From Actinomycetes bacterium (GTDB taxonomy: Bacteria; Actinomycetota; Acidimicrobiia; Acidimicrobiales; RAAP-2): a DNA stretch of 34,412 nucleotides. The DNA lies in the NCBI GenBank assembly GCA_021838005.1, contig JAKCEK010000002.1, positions 1 to 34,412 on the forward strand. Direction: 5' to 3'. The position numbers were made by a program, and so were the translations under genes. A model generated the notes under the pieces. That model did not search any database. It was not told where the DNA came from and saw nothing but the letters and a program-made list of their open reading frames with translations. Shown piece after piece: positions 7,980 through 14,591 of the stretch (the stretch's first letter is position 1; the number at the start of each line of letters is the position of its first letter).

Positions 7980-8872
7980 ACGGGTAGCGGCCTCTCGACC
8001 AGCGCCTGAGTGGGCGTGAAGCCGCGCCCGCGCCAGAACCGCTCGACCCGGGGGTCGACGGTGCGCCAGTTGACTTCGGCGACGACGTGGCCCGCCCGCC
8101 GGGCCCGTTCGAGGACGGACTCGACGAGCGCGGTGCCGAGACCGCGTCCGCGCCGATCCGGGTCGACCGCGACCGCGCTCAGGTGGACCGCGGGCGCGCG
8201 GCTGCCGCGGCGTGGGGCGAGGGGCATCACCACGGCCTGGGCGAGCGCACGGCCCCCGAGCTCGGCGATGAGGTAGTCGATGTCGGGGTCTTCGAGCAGC
8301 GAGGCGACCTCGTCGCGCCGCTCCTGCTCGTCGGGCGGCCGTCCACCCGGCGGGTCGCCCCACCGGTCGAGGGTGAGGGCCGTCTCGAGGTCGCCGGGCC
8401 CGGCGCGGCGCAGGTCGAAACCCGCCGGTGTGCCCCGGTCGGCCGGGAACGAGAGCGCGCGCACGCCCCGGCGGGCGCTGAGGGTCGCCCCGCACGTCGC
8501 CCACGCGTCCACCTCGGTGGGTTCGTCGTACACCCAGGCCGCGTAGCCGCTCGCCCCCGCGTCGCGCCAGACGGACGCCGCGGCATCGAGCAGTCCGCGG
8601 AGCACGGCGGGGTCGTCGAAGCTCGCCCCGTCGGGGGGGATCCAGGCCCGGCGCTGGGTCCGGTCGATCATTGTGGTCACGAGGTGGCCGACGACGCGCC
8701 CCCGGGAGCGCGCCACCCACGCCGGGGTGACGGCGGAGACGACGGCGCGCAGCTCGTCGTGATCGAGCGTCCCCACGAGCGCGGTGCTGCGCGCCGCCGC
8801 CGCCGCCACGCGGGCTTCGACCCGCGCGCACACCGCGTCCACGTCGCGCGGACCGAGCGGGCGCACTCTCAC
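7976..8872 (-). CDS. GNAT acetyltransferase, two-domain
   Basis: The 298 aa product looks like two GNAT units. The N-terminal half is degenerate (ending AWVYDEPTEVDAWATCGA). The C-terminal half is complete, with LSAVAVDPDRRGRGLGTALV as the acetyl-CoA pyrophosphate loop and VERFWRGRGF as the closing strand. Substrate unknown. Tandem GNAT architecture also occurs in mycothiol synthase (MshD), but I see no specific support for that. I chose the GTG at 8872 rather than ATG 8887 because TACCGT stands six bases before it, as for other leaderless genes here; that hexamer would overlap the ATG. The long ORF-track version runs over the HAD gene. The stop is shared with gpx. Confidence 0.78.
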   Translation of the reverse strand: MRVRPLGPRDVDAVCARVEARVAAAAARSTALVGTLDHDELRAVVSAVTPAWVARSRGRVVGHLVTTMIDRTQRRAWIPPDGASFDDPAVLRGLLDAAASVWRDAGASGYAAWVYDEPTEVDAWATCGATLSARRGVRALSFPADRGTPAGFDLRRAGPGDLETALTLDRWGDPPGGRPPDEQERRDEVASLLEDPDIDYLIAELGGRALAQAVVMPLAPRRGSRAPAVHLSAVAVDPDRRGRGLGTALVESVLERARRAGHVVAEVNWRTVDPRVERFWRGRGFTPTQALVERPLPV

Positions 8873-8878
8873 GGGCTC

Positions 8879-8884
8879 ACGGTA
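8879..8884 (-). promoter_or_regulatory. -10 element TACCGT of the two-domain GNAT gene (leaderless)
   Basis: TACCGT on the minus strand ends six bases before GTG 8872. It decides the start: ATG 8887 would lie upstream of the predicted transcription start. Confidence 0.5.
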
Positions 8885-8897
8885 CATCGGGGTGTGC

Positions 8898-8903
8898 AAG
8901 GGT
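8898..8903 (+). promoter_or_regulatory. -10-like AAGGGT of the HAD hydrolase gene
   Basis: AAGGGT keeps A2 and T6 of the TAnnnT pattern and ends six bases before GTG 8910. It lies only 13 bases from the opposing GNAT -10. Weaker than the other elements. Confidence 0.4.
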
Positions 8904-8909
8904 CTTGGG

Positions 8910-9566
8910 GTGACCCTGCGCGCGACGCTGTTCGACATGGACGGGCTCCTCCTCGACTCCGAGGTGCTCTGGCACCGCGCCGAACACGTGGTCTTCGGGC
9001 GACTCGGGGTCGTCCTGCCCGCGGACCTGCGCGCGACCAAGGGGATGTTCGTCGACGAGGTCGTGGCGTACTGGCGCGCGCGCCAGCCCTGGCACGGGCC
9101 GAGCGACGCGGTGGTGGTGGCCGAGCTCCTCGAACGCGTGGGCGAGCTCGTCGAGGCGGAGGGCCGCCTGCTGCCGGGCGCCCTGCGGGCCCTCGACCTG
9201 GCCGAGGCACGAGGTCCGCTGGCCCTCGCGAGCTCGACCCCCACCGCCCTCATCGAACGCTGCCTCGACCACTTCGGCCTGCGTGGGCGCTTCGGGTCGA
9301 TCCACTCGGCCGAGGACGAGCCCTACGGCAAGCCCCACCCGGGCGTCTTCTTGAGCGCGGCCGCGGCCCTCGGCGTCGAGCCGACGCAGTGCCTGGTGGT
9401 CGAGGACTCGGCGGCCGGGGTCCTCGCCGGCAAGGCCGGGCGCATGACGGTCGTCGCGGTGCCCGCGGCCGAGGATCGCGGGGCGCCGGCGTACGCCCTC
9501 GCGGACCTCGTCCTCGCGTCCCTCGGGGAGCTCGAGCCGTCGTGGCTCGACGCCCGCTTCGCCTAG
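8910..9566 (+). CDS. HAD family hydrolase, subfamily IA (phosphatase/phosphoglucomutase-like)
   Basis: The 218 aa product starts at GTG 8910, giving TLRATLFDMDGLLLDSE, the normal N-terminus of this family. The four HAD motifs are visible: DMDG (nucleophile Asp and acid/base Asp), ALASSTPT (Ser/Thr), KPHPGVF (Lys) and VVEDSAAGVLA (Mg-binding acidic). A helical cap domain lies between motifs I and II, as in phosphoglycolate phosphatase and beta-phosphoglucomutase relatives. The substrate is a small phosphorylated metabolite, not identifiable from sequence. The ORF-track start at 8784 overlaps the divergent GNAT gene and is rejected. The stop is shared with the next GNAT gene. Confidence 0.88.
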   Translation: MTLRATLFDMDGLLLDSEVLWHRAEHVVFGRLGVVLPADLRATKGMFVDEVVAYWRARQPWHGPSDAVVVAELLERVGELVEAEGRLLPGALRALDLAEARGPLALASSTPTALIERCLDHFGLRGRFGSIHSAEDEPYGKPHPGVFLSAAAALGVEPTQCLVVEDSAAGVLAGKAGRMTVVAVPAAEDRGAPAYALADLVLASLGELEPSWLDARFA

Positions 9567-10027
9567 AGGGGCTTGGTGAAGAGCAGGGAGTTCGGGTGGG
9601 GCGTGGCGCCCTCGGGGTACGCCGCGACTTCCACCCAGCCCTCGCGGCGGTAGAAGGCGATGGCCTCGGGCTGACGCGGTCCCGTCTCGAGATAGAGCCG
9701 GGCGAGGCCCGCGTCGCGCGCGCAGTCCTCGACGGCCGCCATGAGCCGAGTGGCGACCCCGTGGCGGCGCCGGTCGGGGCGCACCCAGAGGCGCTTGACC
9801 TCGCCGAGGGCGTCGTCGGGATCGCCGATCGACCGAACGCCCGCCCCGCCCACGAGCGCGCCGTCGTCGCGCGCGACGACAAAGAGACCGCCCGGGGGCT
9901 CGTACTCCTCGAGCGCTTCGCGCAGCGTCGTGCGCTCGTAGCGTCGGGCGAGCTCGTCGAGGGCCGCGAGGTAGAGGCTGCGCGCGCCGTAGCCCGTGAC
10001 CGGCTCGCGCTCGACCGTGAGGGGCAT
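9563..10027 (-). CDS. GNAT family N-acetyltransferase
   Basis: The 154 aa product is a single GNAT domain: EVKRLWVRPDRRRHGVATRL is the acetyl-CoA-binding region and AIAFYRREGWVEVAAYPEG the C-terminal strand/loop. It resembles small cytoplasmic acetyltransferases acting on amines or amino acids; the acceptor is unknown. ATG 10027 has TAGGGT six bases upstream and no ribosome-binding site, so it is probably leaderless. It is divergent from ileS (67 bases between starts) and convergent with the HAD gene, sharing CTAG at the stops. Confidence 0.88.
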   Translation of the reverse strand: MPLTVEREPVTGYGARSLYLAALDELARRYERTTLREALEEYEPPGGLFVVARDDGALVGGAGVRSIGDPDDALGEVKRLWVRPDRRRHGVATRLMAAVEDCARDAGLARLYLETGPRQPEAIAFYRREGWVEVAAYPEGATPHPNSLLFTKPL

Positions 10028-10033
10028 CGCGCC

Positions 10034-10039
10034 ACCCTA
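10034..10039 (-). promoter_or_regulatory. -10 element TAGGGT of the GNAT gene (leaderless)
   Basis: Minus-strand TAGGGT ends six bases before ATG 10027. The same hexamer and spacing occur before the glutathione peroxidase gene. Confidence 0.62.
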
Positions 10040-10066
10040 GGCGTCGGGCCCGCAGGGGCCCTTCAG

Positions 10067-10090
10067 TACCATGGGTGAACCCCGAAGGAG
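10067..10090 (+). promoter_or_regulatory. ileS -10 (TACCAT) and ribosome-binding site
   Basis: TACCAT (10067-10072) would give a transcript starting near 10079; GAAGGAG (10084-10090) then lies 4 bases before ATG 10095. The leader is therefore about 16 bases, too short for a T-box, a regulator often found before ileS in Actinobacteria. The ORF-track ATG at 10071 overlaps the -10 element and is rejected. Confidence 0.55.
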
Positions 10091-10094
10091 TCCC

Positions 10095-13000
10095 ATGTTC
10101 CGTCCGCTCAGTCCCGAGTTCGACTTCGTCGCCCTCGAAGAGGCCGAGCTCGCCCGCTGGAGGGCCAACCGGGTTTTCGAACGCTCCATGGACGTGCGCG
10201 AGGGTCGCCCGTCGTGGGTCTTCTACGAGGGTCCGCCCACGGCCAACGGCAAGCCCGGCCTCCACCACGTCTGGGCCCGCGTCTACAAGGACCTCTTCTG
10301 CCGGTACCGCACCATGCGGGGCTACTACGTCGCCCGCCGCGCCGGCTGGGACACCCACGGCCTGCCCGTCGAGGTCCAGGTGGAAAAGCAGCTGGGCATC
10401 TCGGGCAAGAAGGCGATCGAGGAGGAGGTCGGGATCGCCGAGTTCACGCGGCTGTGTCGTGAGTCGGTCCTCGTCTTCGTGGGCGAGTTCGAGCGGCTCA
10501 CCGAGCGCATCGGCTACTGGACCGACCTCGAGCACGCCTACTACACCTTCCACCCCTCCTACGTGGAGTCGGTGTGGTGGCACCTGAAGCGCCTCTTCGA
10601 CGCCGAGCTGCTCTACGAGGACCTCAAGGTCGTGCCGTACTGCCCCCGGTGCGAGACGGCGCTCTCCTCCCACGAGCTCGGCCAGCCCGGCGTCTACTAC
10701 GACGAGGTCGACCAGAGCTGCTTCGTGCGTCTTCGCCTCGTCGACGCGCACGGCCGCGACGACCTCGGCGGGGCGACCCACCTCGCGGTGTGGACGACGA
10801 CGCCCTGGACCCTGCTCGCGAACGTCGCGGTGGCCGTGAACCCGGTCATCGAGTACGCCGTCGTGGGGGGGACGGTCGTCGCGCGCGACCTGGTCGAGGC
10901 GGTCGTCGGCGAGGGAGCGATTGTCACCGCCACATTCTCGGGCACGGCCCTGCTCGGACTGCACTACGAGCGGCCCTTCGACGACGTGGCGATCCCCGCG
11001 GGCGCGGAGTGCTGCGTGGTCGTCGCGGCCGACTACGTCACGACCGAAGACGGCACCGGGCTCGTGCACCAGTCGCCGGCCTTCGGTGAGGTCGACCGCC
11101 AGGTCGCGCGCGAGAACGGCCTACCCACCCTCAACCCCGTCGGCCCGACGGGCGCCTTCACCAGCGCCGTGGCCTGGCTCGAGGGCGTCGGTGTGCGCGA
11201 GGCGAACCCGGCGATCAACGATGAGCTCGAGCGTCGCGGCCTGCTGATCCGGCGGATGGACTACGCCCACTCCCTGCCGCACTGCTGGCGTTGCGACACC
11301 GTCCTCATCTACTGGGGCAAGCCCAGCTGGTACGTCGCGACGAGCCGGTTGAAGGACCGGCTCATCGCCGAGAACGCGGCGGTCGACTGGCATCCCGGCT
11401 ACATCCGCGAGGGCCGCATGGGTGAGTGGCTCGAGAACAACGTGGACTGGGCGCTCTCGCGCGACCGTTACTGGGGGACGCCCCTACCGATCTGGCGCTG
11501 CGGCGACGGGCACCTGCACTGCGTGGGCTCGCGCGACGAGCTCAGCGCCCTCGCGGGCCGGGACCTGCGCCACGTCGAGCCCCACCGGCCCGAGATCGAC
11601 GAGGTCGTCTTCGACTGCCCGGTCTGCGGGTCGCTCGCGCGTCGCGTCGAGCCCGTGATCGACGCGTGGTTCGACTCCGGCTCGATGCCGGCCGCTCAAG
11701 TGGGCTACCCTCACGCGCCGGGCAGCACCGAGGCCTTCCGCTTCCCCGCCCAACTCATCGCGGAGGCCATCGACCAGACGCGCGGCTGGTTCTACTCGCT
11801 GCTCGCGGTCAACACCCTGGTCTTTGGGCGCAGCCCCTACGAGCACGTGCTCTGCCTGGGCCACATCGTCGACGAGACGGGACGCAAGATGAGCAAGTCC
11901 CTGGGCAACGTGATCGATCCGTGGGAGGTCCTGTCGACTCGGGGCGCCGACGCGCTGCGCTGGTGGATGTTCTCCCAGGGCTCGCCGTGGACCTCGACGC
12001 GCACGAGCCTCGGGGCGATCGACGGCGCGCTTCGAGAGACGCTGGCCACCCTGTGGAACACGGTGAGCTTCTTCACGACCTACGCGTCGCTCAACGGCTT
12101 CGATCCGCAGGACCCGGCTGTCGTTGCGGCGGGTGAGCGAACGGCGATCGACCGGTGGGTCCTCTCGCGCACCGAGGCGGCCACCGAGGCCGTGACGGCC
12201 GCCCTCGACGGCTACGAGCCCCTCGCCGCGGCCGACGCGCTGCGCGAGCTCGTCGACGACGTCTCGAACTGGTACGTGCGACGCAGCCGCCGCCGGTTCT
12301 GGCGCACCGACCCCACCGCGCCGCGCGCGGACTCCCTAGCCGCCCAGGCGACGCTGCTCGAGGTATTGCGCCGGGTGACGTTGCTGCTCGCGCCCCTGTG
12401 TCCGTTCCTCGCCGACCGGCTCTACCACGAGCTGTTCGAGGTGGCCGACGAGGACTCGGTCCACCTGGCCGACTGGCCGGTGGCCGACCCGTCCCGGCGC
12501 GATCAGGTCCTAGAGGACTCCATGGCCGTCGCGCGCCGGCTCACCTCGCTCGGGCGGGCCGCGCGGGCCGAGGCCGGCGTGCGGGTGCGTCAGCCCCTGT
12601 CGCGGGCCCTGGTCTTCCTCCCGCCGGGCACGCCCCGGCCGCCGGTGGGGATCGTCGAGGACGAGCTCAACGTCGACCGCCTCGACTTCGGCGGCGAGCT
12701 GGCCGAGGTGCTCGACTTCGCGCTCGTGCCCAACTTCCGCAGCGTCGGCCCACGTCTGGGCGAGGCCGTCAAGGAGCTGCGCGGGGCTCTCGCGGCCCTC
12801 GAGCCCGTCGCGGCCGCCGAGGCCCTCGAGTCGGGTCGGCCGGTGACGGTCACCCTCGGGGGTGCGTCGGTGACGCTCTCGAGCGAGGACGTGGAGCTGA
12901 GGGTGAGCGGGCACGGCGGCTTCGCCGTGTCGCGCGACCGGGGCGAGGTCGTCGCTCTCGACCTCGCCCTCGACGAGGGCCTGGTGCGCCGCGGCCTGGC

Positions 13001-13229
13001 GCGCGACGTCGTGCGCCAGGTGCAGGACCTGCGCAAGGCGTCGGGCCTCGAGGTCTCGGACCGCATCGTGCTGCGGGTCACGGGACTCGACGACCTCGCC
13101 GAGGAGTTCGCCTCGATCGCCCTCGAGGTGCTCGCCCTCGAGGTGCTCGACGTCGCCGGCGAGGGGGAGGGGAACCGGCTCGAGCTCGACGACGGCCGCG
13201 ACGCCCGGGCCTGGATCGCCCGCGTCTAG
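10095..13229 (+). CDS. ileS: isoleucyl-tRNA synthetase, type 2 (eukaryote-like)
   Basis: The 1,044 aa product is a class I aminoacyl-tRNA synthetase charging tRNA-Ile with isoleucine. The HIGH-type signature is GPPTANGKPGLHHVWA (from residue 46), with GLHH in place of the bacterial type-1 form, and the KMSKS loop is GRKMSKSLGN (about 598-602). A long CP1 editing domain lies between, including TTTPWTLLANVAVAV. The length and GxHH signature fit IleRS2, common in Actinobacteria and linked in the literature to reduced mupirocin sensitivity. The C-terminal region (LRKASGLEVSDRI) is the usual tail of this type. The start is set by GAAGGAG. The stop overlaps marR in CTAG. Confidence 0.96.
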   Translation: MFRPLSPEFDFVALEEAELARWRANRVFERSMDVREGRPSWVFYEGPPTANGKPGLHHVWARVYKDLFCRYRTMRGYYVARRAGWDTHGLPVEVQVEKQLGISGKKAIEEEVGIAEFTRLCRESVLVFVGEFERLTERIGYWTDLEHAYYTFHPSYVESVWWHLKRLFDAELLYEDLKVVPYCPRCETALSSHELGQPGVYYDEVDQSCFVRLRLVDAHGRDDLGGATHLAVWTTTPWTLLANVAVAVNPVIEYAVVGGTVVARDLVEAVVGEGAIVTATFSGTALLGLHYERPFDDVAIPAGAECCVVVAADYVTTEDGTGLVHQSPAFGEVDRQVARENGLPTLNPVGPTGAFTSAVAWLEGVGVREANPAINDELERRGLLIRRMDYAHSLPHCWRCDTVLIYWGKPSWYVATSRLKDRLIAENAAVDWHPGYIREGRMGEWLENNVDWALSRDRYWGTPLPIWRCGDGHLHCVGSRDELSALAGRDLRHVEPHRPEIDEVVFDCPVCGSLARRVEPVIDAWFDSGSMPAAQVGYPHAPGSTEAFRFPAQLIAEAIDQTRGWFYSLLAVNTLVFGRSPYEHVLCLGHIVDETGRKMSKSLGNVIDPWEVLSTRGADALRWWMFSQGSPWTSTRTSLGAIDGALRETLATLWNTVSFFTTYASLNGFDPQDPAVVAAGERTAIDRWVLSRTEAATEAVTAALDGYEPLAAADALRELVDDVSNWYVRRSRRRFWRTDPTAPRADSLAAQATLLEVLRRVTLLLAPLCPFLADRLYHELFEVADEDSVHLADWPVADPSRRDQVLEDSMAVARRLTSLGRAARAEAGVRVRQPLSRALVFLPPGTPRPPVGIVEDELNVDRLDFGGELAEVLDFALVPNFRSVGPRLGEAVKELRGALAALEPVAAAEALESGRPVTVTLGGASVTLSSEDVELRVSGHGGFAVSRDRGEVVALDLALDEGLVRRGLARDVVRQVQDLRKASGLEVSDRIVLRVTGLDDLAEEFASIALEVLALEVLDVAGEGEGNRLELDDGRDARAWIARV

Positions 13230-13690
13230 GGGGTGAGGGGCTCGCCCAGCTTGGCGAGCAGCGCGCTCAGCGCGACGCGCTCGTCCTCGCTGAGCCGCGC
13301 CGCGAGCTGACGGTCGAGGAATCCGAGGTGCACGGCCAGCGCCTCGTCGAGGCGGCCGTTGCCCTTGGGGGTGATGGCGACGTAGACCGCCCGGCGGTCG
13401 TTGGGGCAGCTCTGGCGGGTCACGAGGCCGGCCTCTTCGAGCCGATCCACGAGGCGGGTCGTGCCCCCGGTCGAGTGGACGATGGCGTCGGCCATCTGGC
13501 TCATCTTGAGGCGCCCCTCGTCGCTGCGGCGCAGGCGCAAGAGCACGTCGAACCACGCCAGAGGGAGCCCGCACTCGGCCTCGAGCGCGGTGGCGAAGTC
13601 GCGCGAGAGGCGGGCGTTGGTCTCGGTGAGCAGACCGTAGAGCAGGACCCGCTCGTCCCCCGAGGGGCAGGCCGCGGCGTCGATGGTCAC
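13226..13690 (-). CDS. MarR family transcriptional regulator
   Basis: The 154 aa product has the winged-helix core: LAWFDVLLRLRRSDEGRLKM, SQMADAIVHSTGGTTRLVDR as the recognition region, and the wing QSCPNDRRAVYVAITPKG. MarR dimers bind palindromes and are released by small ligands or oxidation. GTG 13690 is chosen because TATGCT lies seven bases before it; ATG 13702 would start inside that -10 element, though it cannot be excluded. Divergent to it is yceI, with two palindromes in between, so autoregulation and control of yceI are likely. Three cysteines are present, but no known redox-switch arrangement is clear. The stop is shared with ileS. Confidence 0.88.
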   Translation of the reverse strand: MTIDAAACPSGDERVLLYGLLTETNARLSRDFATALEAECGLPLAWFDVLLRLRRSDEGRLKMSQMADAIVHSTGGTTRLVDRLEEAGLVTRQSCPNDRRAVYVAITPKGNGRLDEALAVHLGFLDRQLAARLSEDERVALSALLAKLGEPLTP

Positions 13691-13697
13691 GAGAGAC

Positions 13698-13703
13698 AGC
13701 ATA
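13698..13703 (-). promoter_or_regulatory. -10 element TATGCT of marR (leaderless)
   Basis: Minus-strand TATGCT ends seven bases before GTG 13690. It touches the left arm of the palindrome at 13703-13732, so binding there should block marR transcription. Confidence 0.5.
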
Positions 13704-13732
13704 GCAGAATAATTGATAAATCTGATTCTGCT
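13703..13732. promoter_or_regulatory. operator-like palindrome 1 (marR side)
   Basis: AGCAGAAT (13703-13710) and ATTCTGCT (13725-13732) are perfect 8-base inverted arms separated by 14 bases, in a locally AT-rich stretch. The site spans the marR upstream region and ends at the yceI -35. Probably a MarR operator. Confidence 0.55.
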
Positions 13733-13761
13733 TGACAAATATCTTCGTGAGCAGATATACT
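13732..13761 (+). promoter_or_regulatory. yceI promoter: TTGACA - 18 bp - TATACT
   Basis: This is the only near-consensus vegetative promoter in the window: TTGACA at 13732-13737 and TATACT at 13756-13761. The transcript would start near 13768, leaving a leader of about 28 bases with AAGGAG at 13785-13790. Confidence 0.75.
13739..13758. promoter_or_regulatory. operator-like palindrome 2 over the yceI promoter
   Basis: ATATCT (13739-13744) and AGATAT (13753-13758) are perfect inverted arms 8 bases apart, lying in the yceI promoter spacer and running into its -10. The right arm is preceded by GC, giving AGCAGATAT, a near copy of the AGCAGAAT arm of palindrome 1. A bound MarR dimer would block RNA polymerase. 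Confidence 0.6.
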
Positions 13762-13795
13762 AGGGCCAACCGCAACACCCACCCAAGGAGACCCC

Positions 13796-14356
13796 ATGAC
13801 CACCGCCCCCTCTACCACCCAGCTGCCGGTCGCCGGCGTCTACACCATCGACCCGGTCCACAGCACCGTCGGCTTCGTGGTGCGCCACCTGGTCGCGGCC
13901 AAGGTCCGCGGACAGTTCAACGACTTCGCCGGCACCATCACGGTGGGCGAGACCTTCGAGACCTCCAAGGCCGAGGCGACCGTCCAGGCCGCCTCGATCA
14001 CGACCAACAACGAGATGCGCGACAACCACCTCAAGAGTGGCGACTTCCTCGAGATCGAGACCTACCCCACCCTCACCTTCGCCTCGACCGGGCTCACCGC
14101 CAAGGGCGATAACCGCTTCGAGCTGACCGGCGACCTCACCCTCAAGGGCGTGACCAAGTCGGTCACCTTCGACCTCGAGTACCTCGGCTCGGGCACCGGG
14201 ATGGCCCCCGGCTCGACCGTCGCCGGCTTCGAGGCCCGCACCGAGATCGACCGGCGCGACTTCGGCGTCAACTTCGAGGGCGCCCTGGAGAACGGCACGA
14301 TCGTCGTGAGCAACAAGGTCACGATCGAACTCGCCATCGAGGCCTCCAAGGCCTGA
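13796..14356 (+). CDS. YceI family lipid/polyisoprenoid-binding protein
   Basis: The 186 aa product has the YceI beta-barrel signature: YTIDPVHSTVGFVVRHL near the N-terminus, GDNRFELTGDLTLKGVTK, and FEARTEIDRRDFGVNFEGAL near the end. Family members bind long-chain isoprenoid lipids in a lipocalin-like barrel; some are periplasmic. No signal peptide is visible here (polar MTTAPSTTQLPVAG), so a cytoplasmic location is likely, as for many actinobacterial members. It has the strongest promoter in the window, a good AAGGAG site, and a divergent marR with palindromes over the promoter, so it is probably strongly inducible. A hairpin follows the stop. Confidence 0.92.
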   Translation: MTTAPSTTQLPVAGVYTIDPVHSTVGFVVRHLVAAKVRGQFNDFAGTITVGETFETSKAEATVQAASITTNNEMRDNHLKSGDFLEIETYPTLTFASTGLTAKGDNRFELTGDLTLKGVTKSVTFDLEYLGSGTGMAPGSTVAGFEARTEIDRRDFGVNFEGALENGTIVVSNKVTIELAIEASKA

Positions 14357-14365
14357 CCTCCCGTC

Positions 14366-14403
14366 ACGACGCCGGGCCGGGGGAGACCTCGGCCCGGCGT
14401 CGT
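14366..14403 (+). terminator. 14-bp hairpin after yceI (no T tract)
   Basis: ACGACGCCGGGCC and GGCCCGGCGTCGT are perfect 13-base inverted arms, extended by one more G-C pair, with a 10-base loop. There is no T run, as is common for candidate terminators in high-GC actinobacteria. The right arm ends one base before the TACGAT -10 of the next gene. Confidence 0.65.
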
Positions 14404-14409
14404 TACGAT
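14404..14409 (+). promoter_or_regulatory. -10 element TACGAT of the small membrane protein gene (leaderless)
   Basis: TACGAT ends seven bases before GTG 14417 and overlaps an in-frame ATG at 14408, which argues that GTG is the real start. Confidence 0.5.
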
Positions 14410-14416
14410 GGACGCC

Positions 14417-14581
14417 GTGAGCGATCCCGAGACGACTCCGGCCGAGCCCGCCCACGGCCACGGCGTGCGCTCGAGCCTCGGCGTGCTGGGGGCGCTGGCC
14501 ACGATCTTCTCGGTGTGGTGGTTCGCCCTGCGCCCGCGGCGTCGCTCCTCCGACGAGGACGCCACCCCCTCGTCCGACTGA
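14417..14581 (+). CDS. small single-pass membrane protein
   Basis: This 54 aa gene is below the ORF-track cutoff. A polar, acidic N-terminus (SDPETTPAEPAHGHG) is followed by one hydrophobic helix (SLGVLGALATIFSVWWFAL) and a cytosolic-type RPRRR stop-transfer and polar tail. Only ten bases separate its stop from the MFS start, so the two are probably co-transcribed. Support comes from the well-formed helix, the positive-inside tail and the leaderless -10; I recognise no family. An ATG at 14408 would add three residues. Confidence 0.6.
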   Translation: MSDPETTPAEPAHGHGVRSSLGVLGALATIFSVWWFALRPRRRSSDEDATPSSD

Positions 14582-14591
14582 CCGCTCGGCC

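Noticed and set aside
10040-10094. T-box riboswitch before ileS
   Set aside because: The predicted leader is about 16 bases and the whole gap to the divergent gene is 67 bases, too short for a specifier stem and antiterminator.
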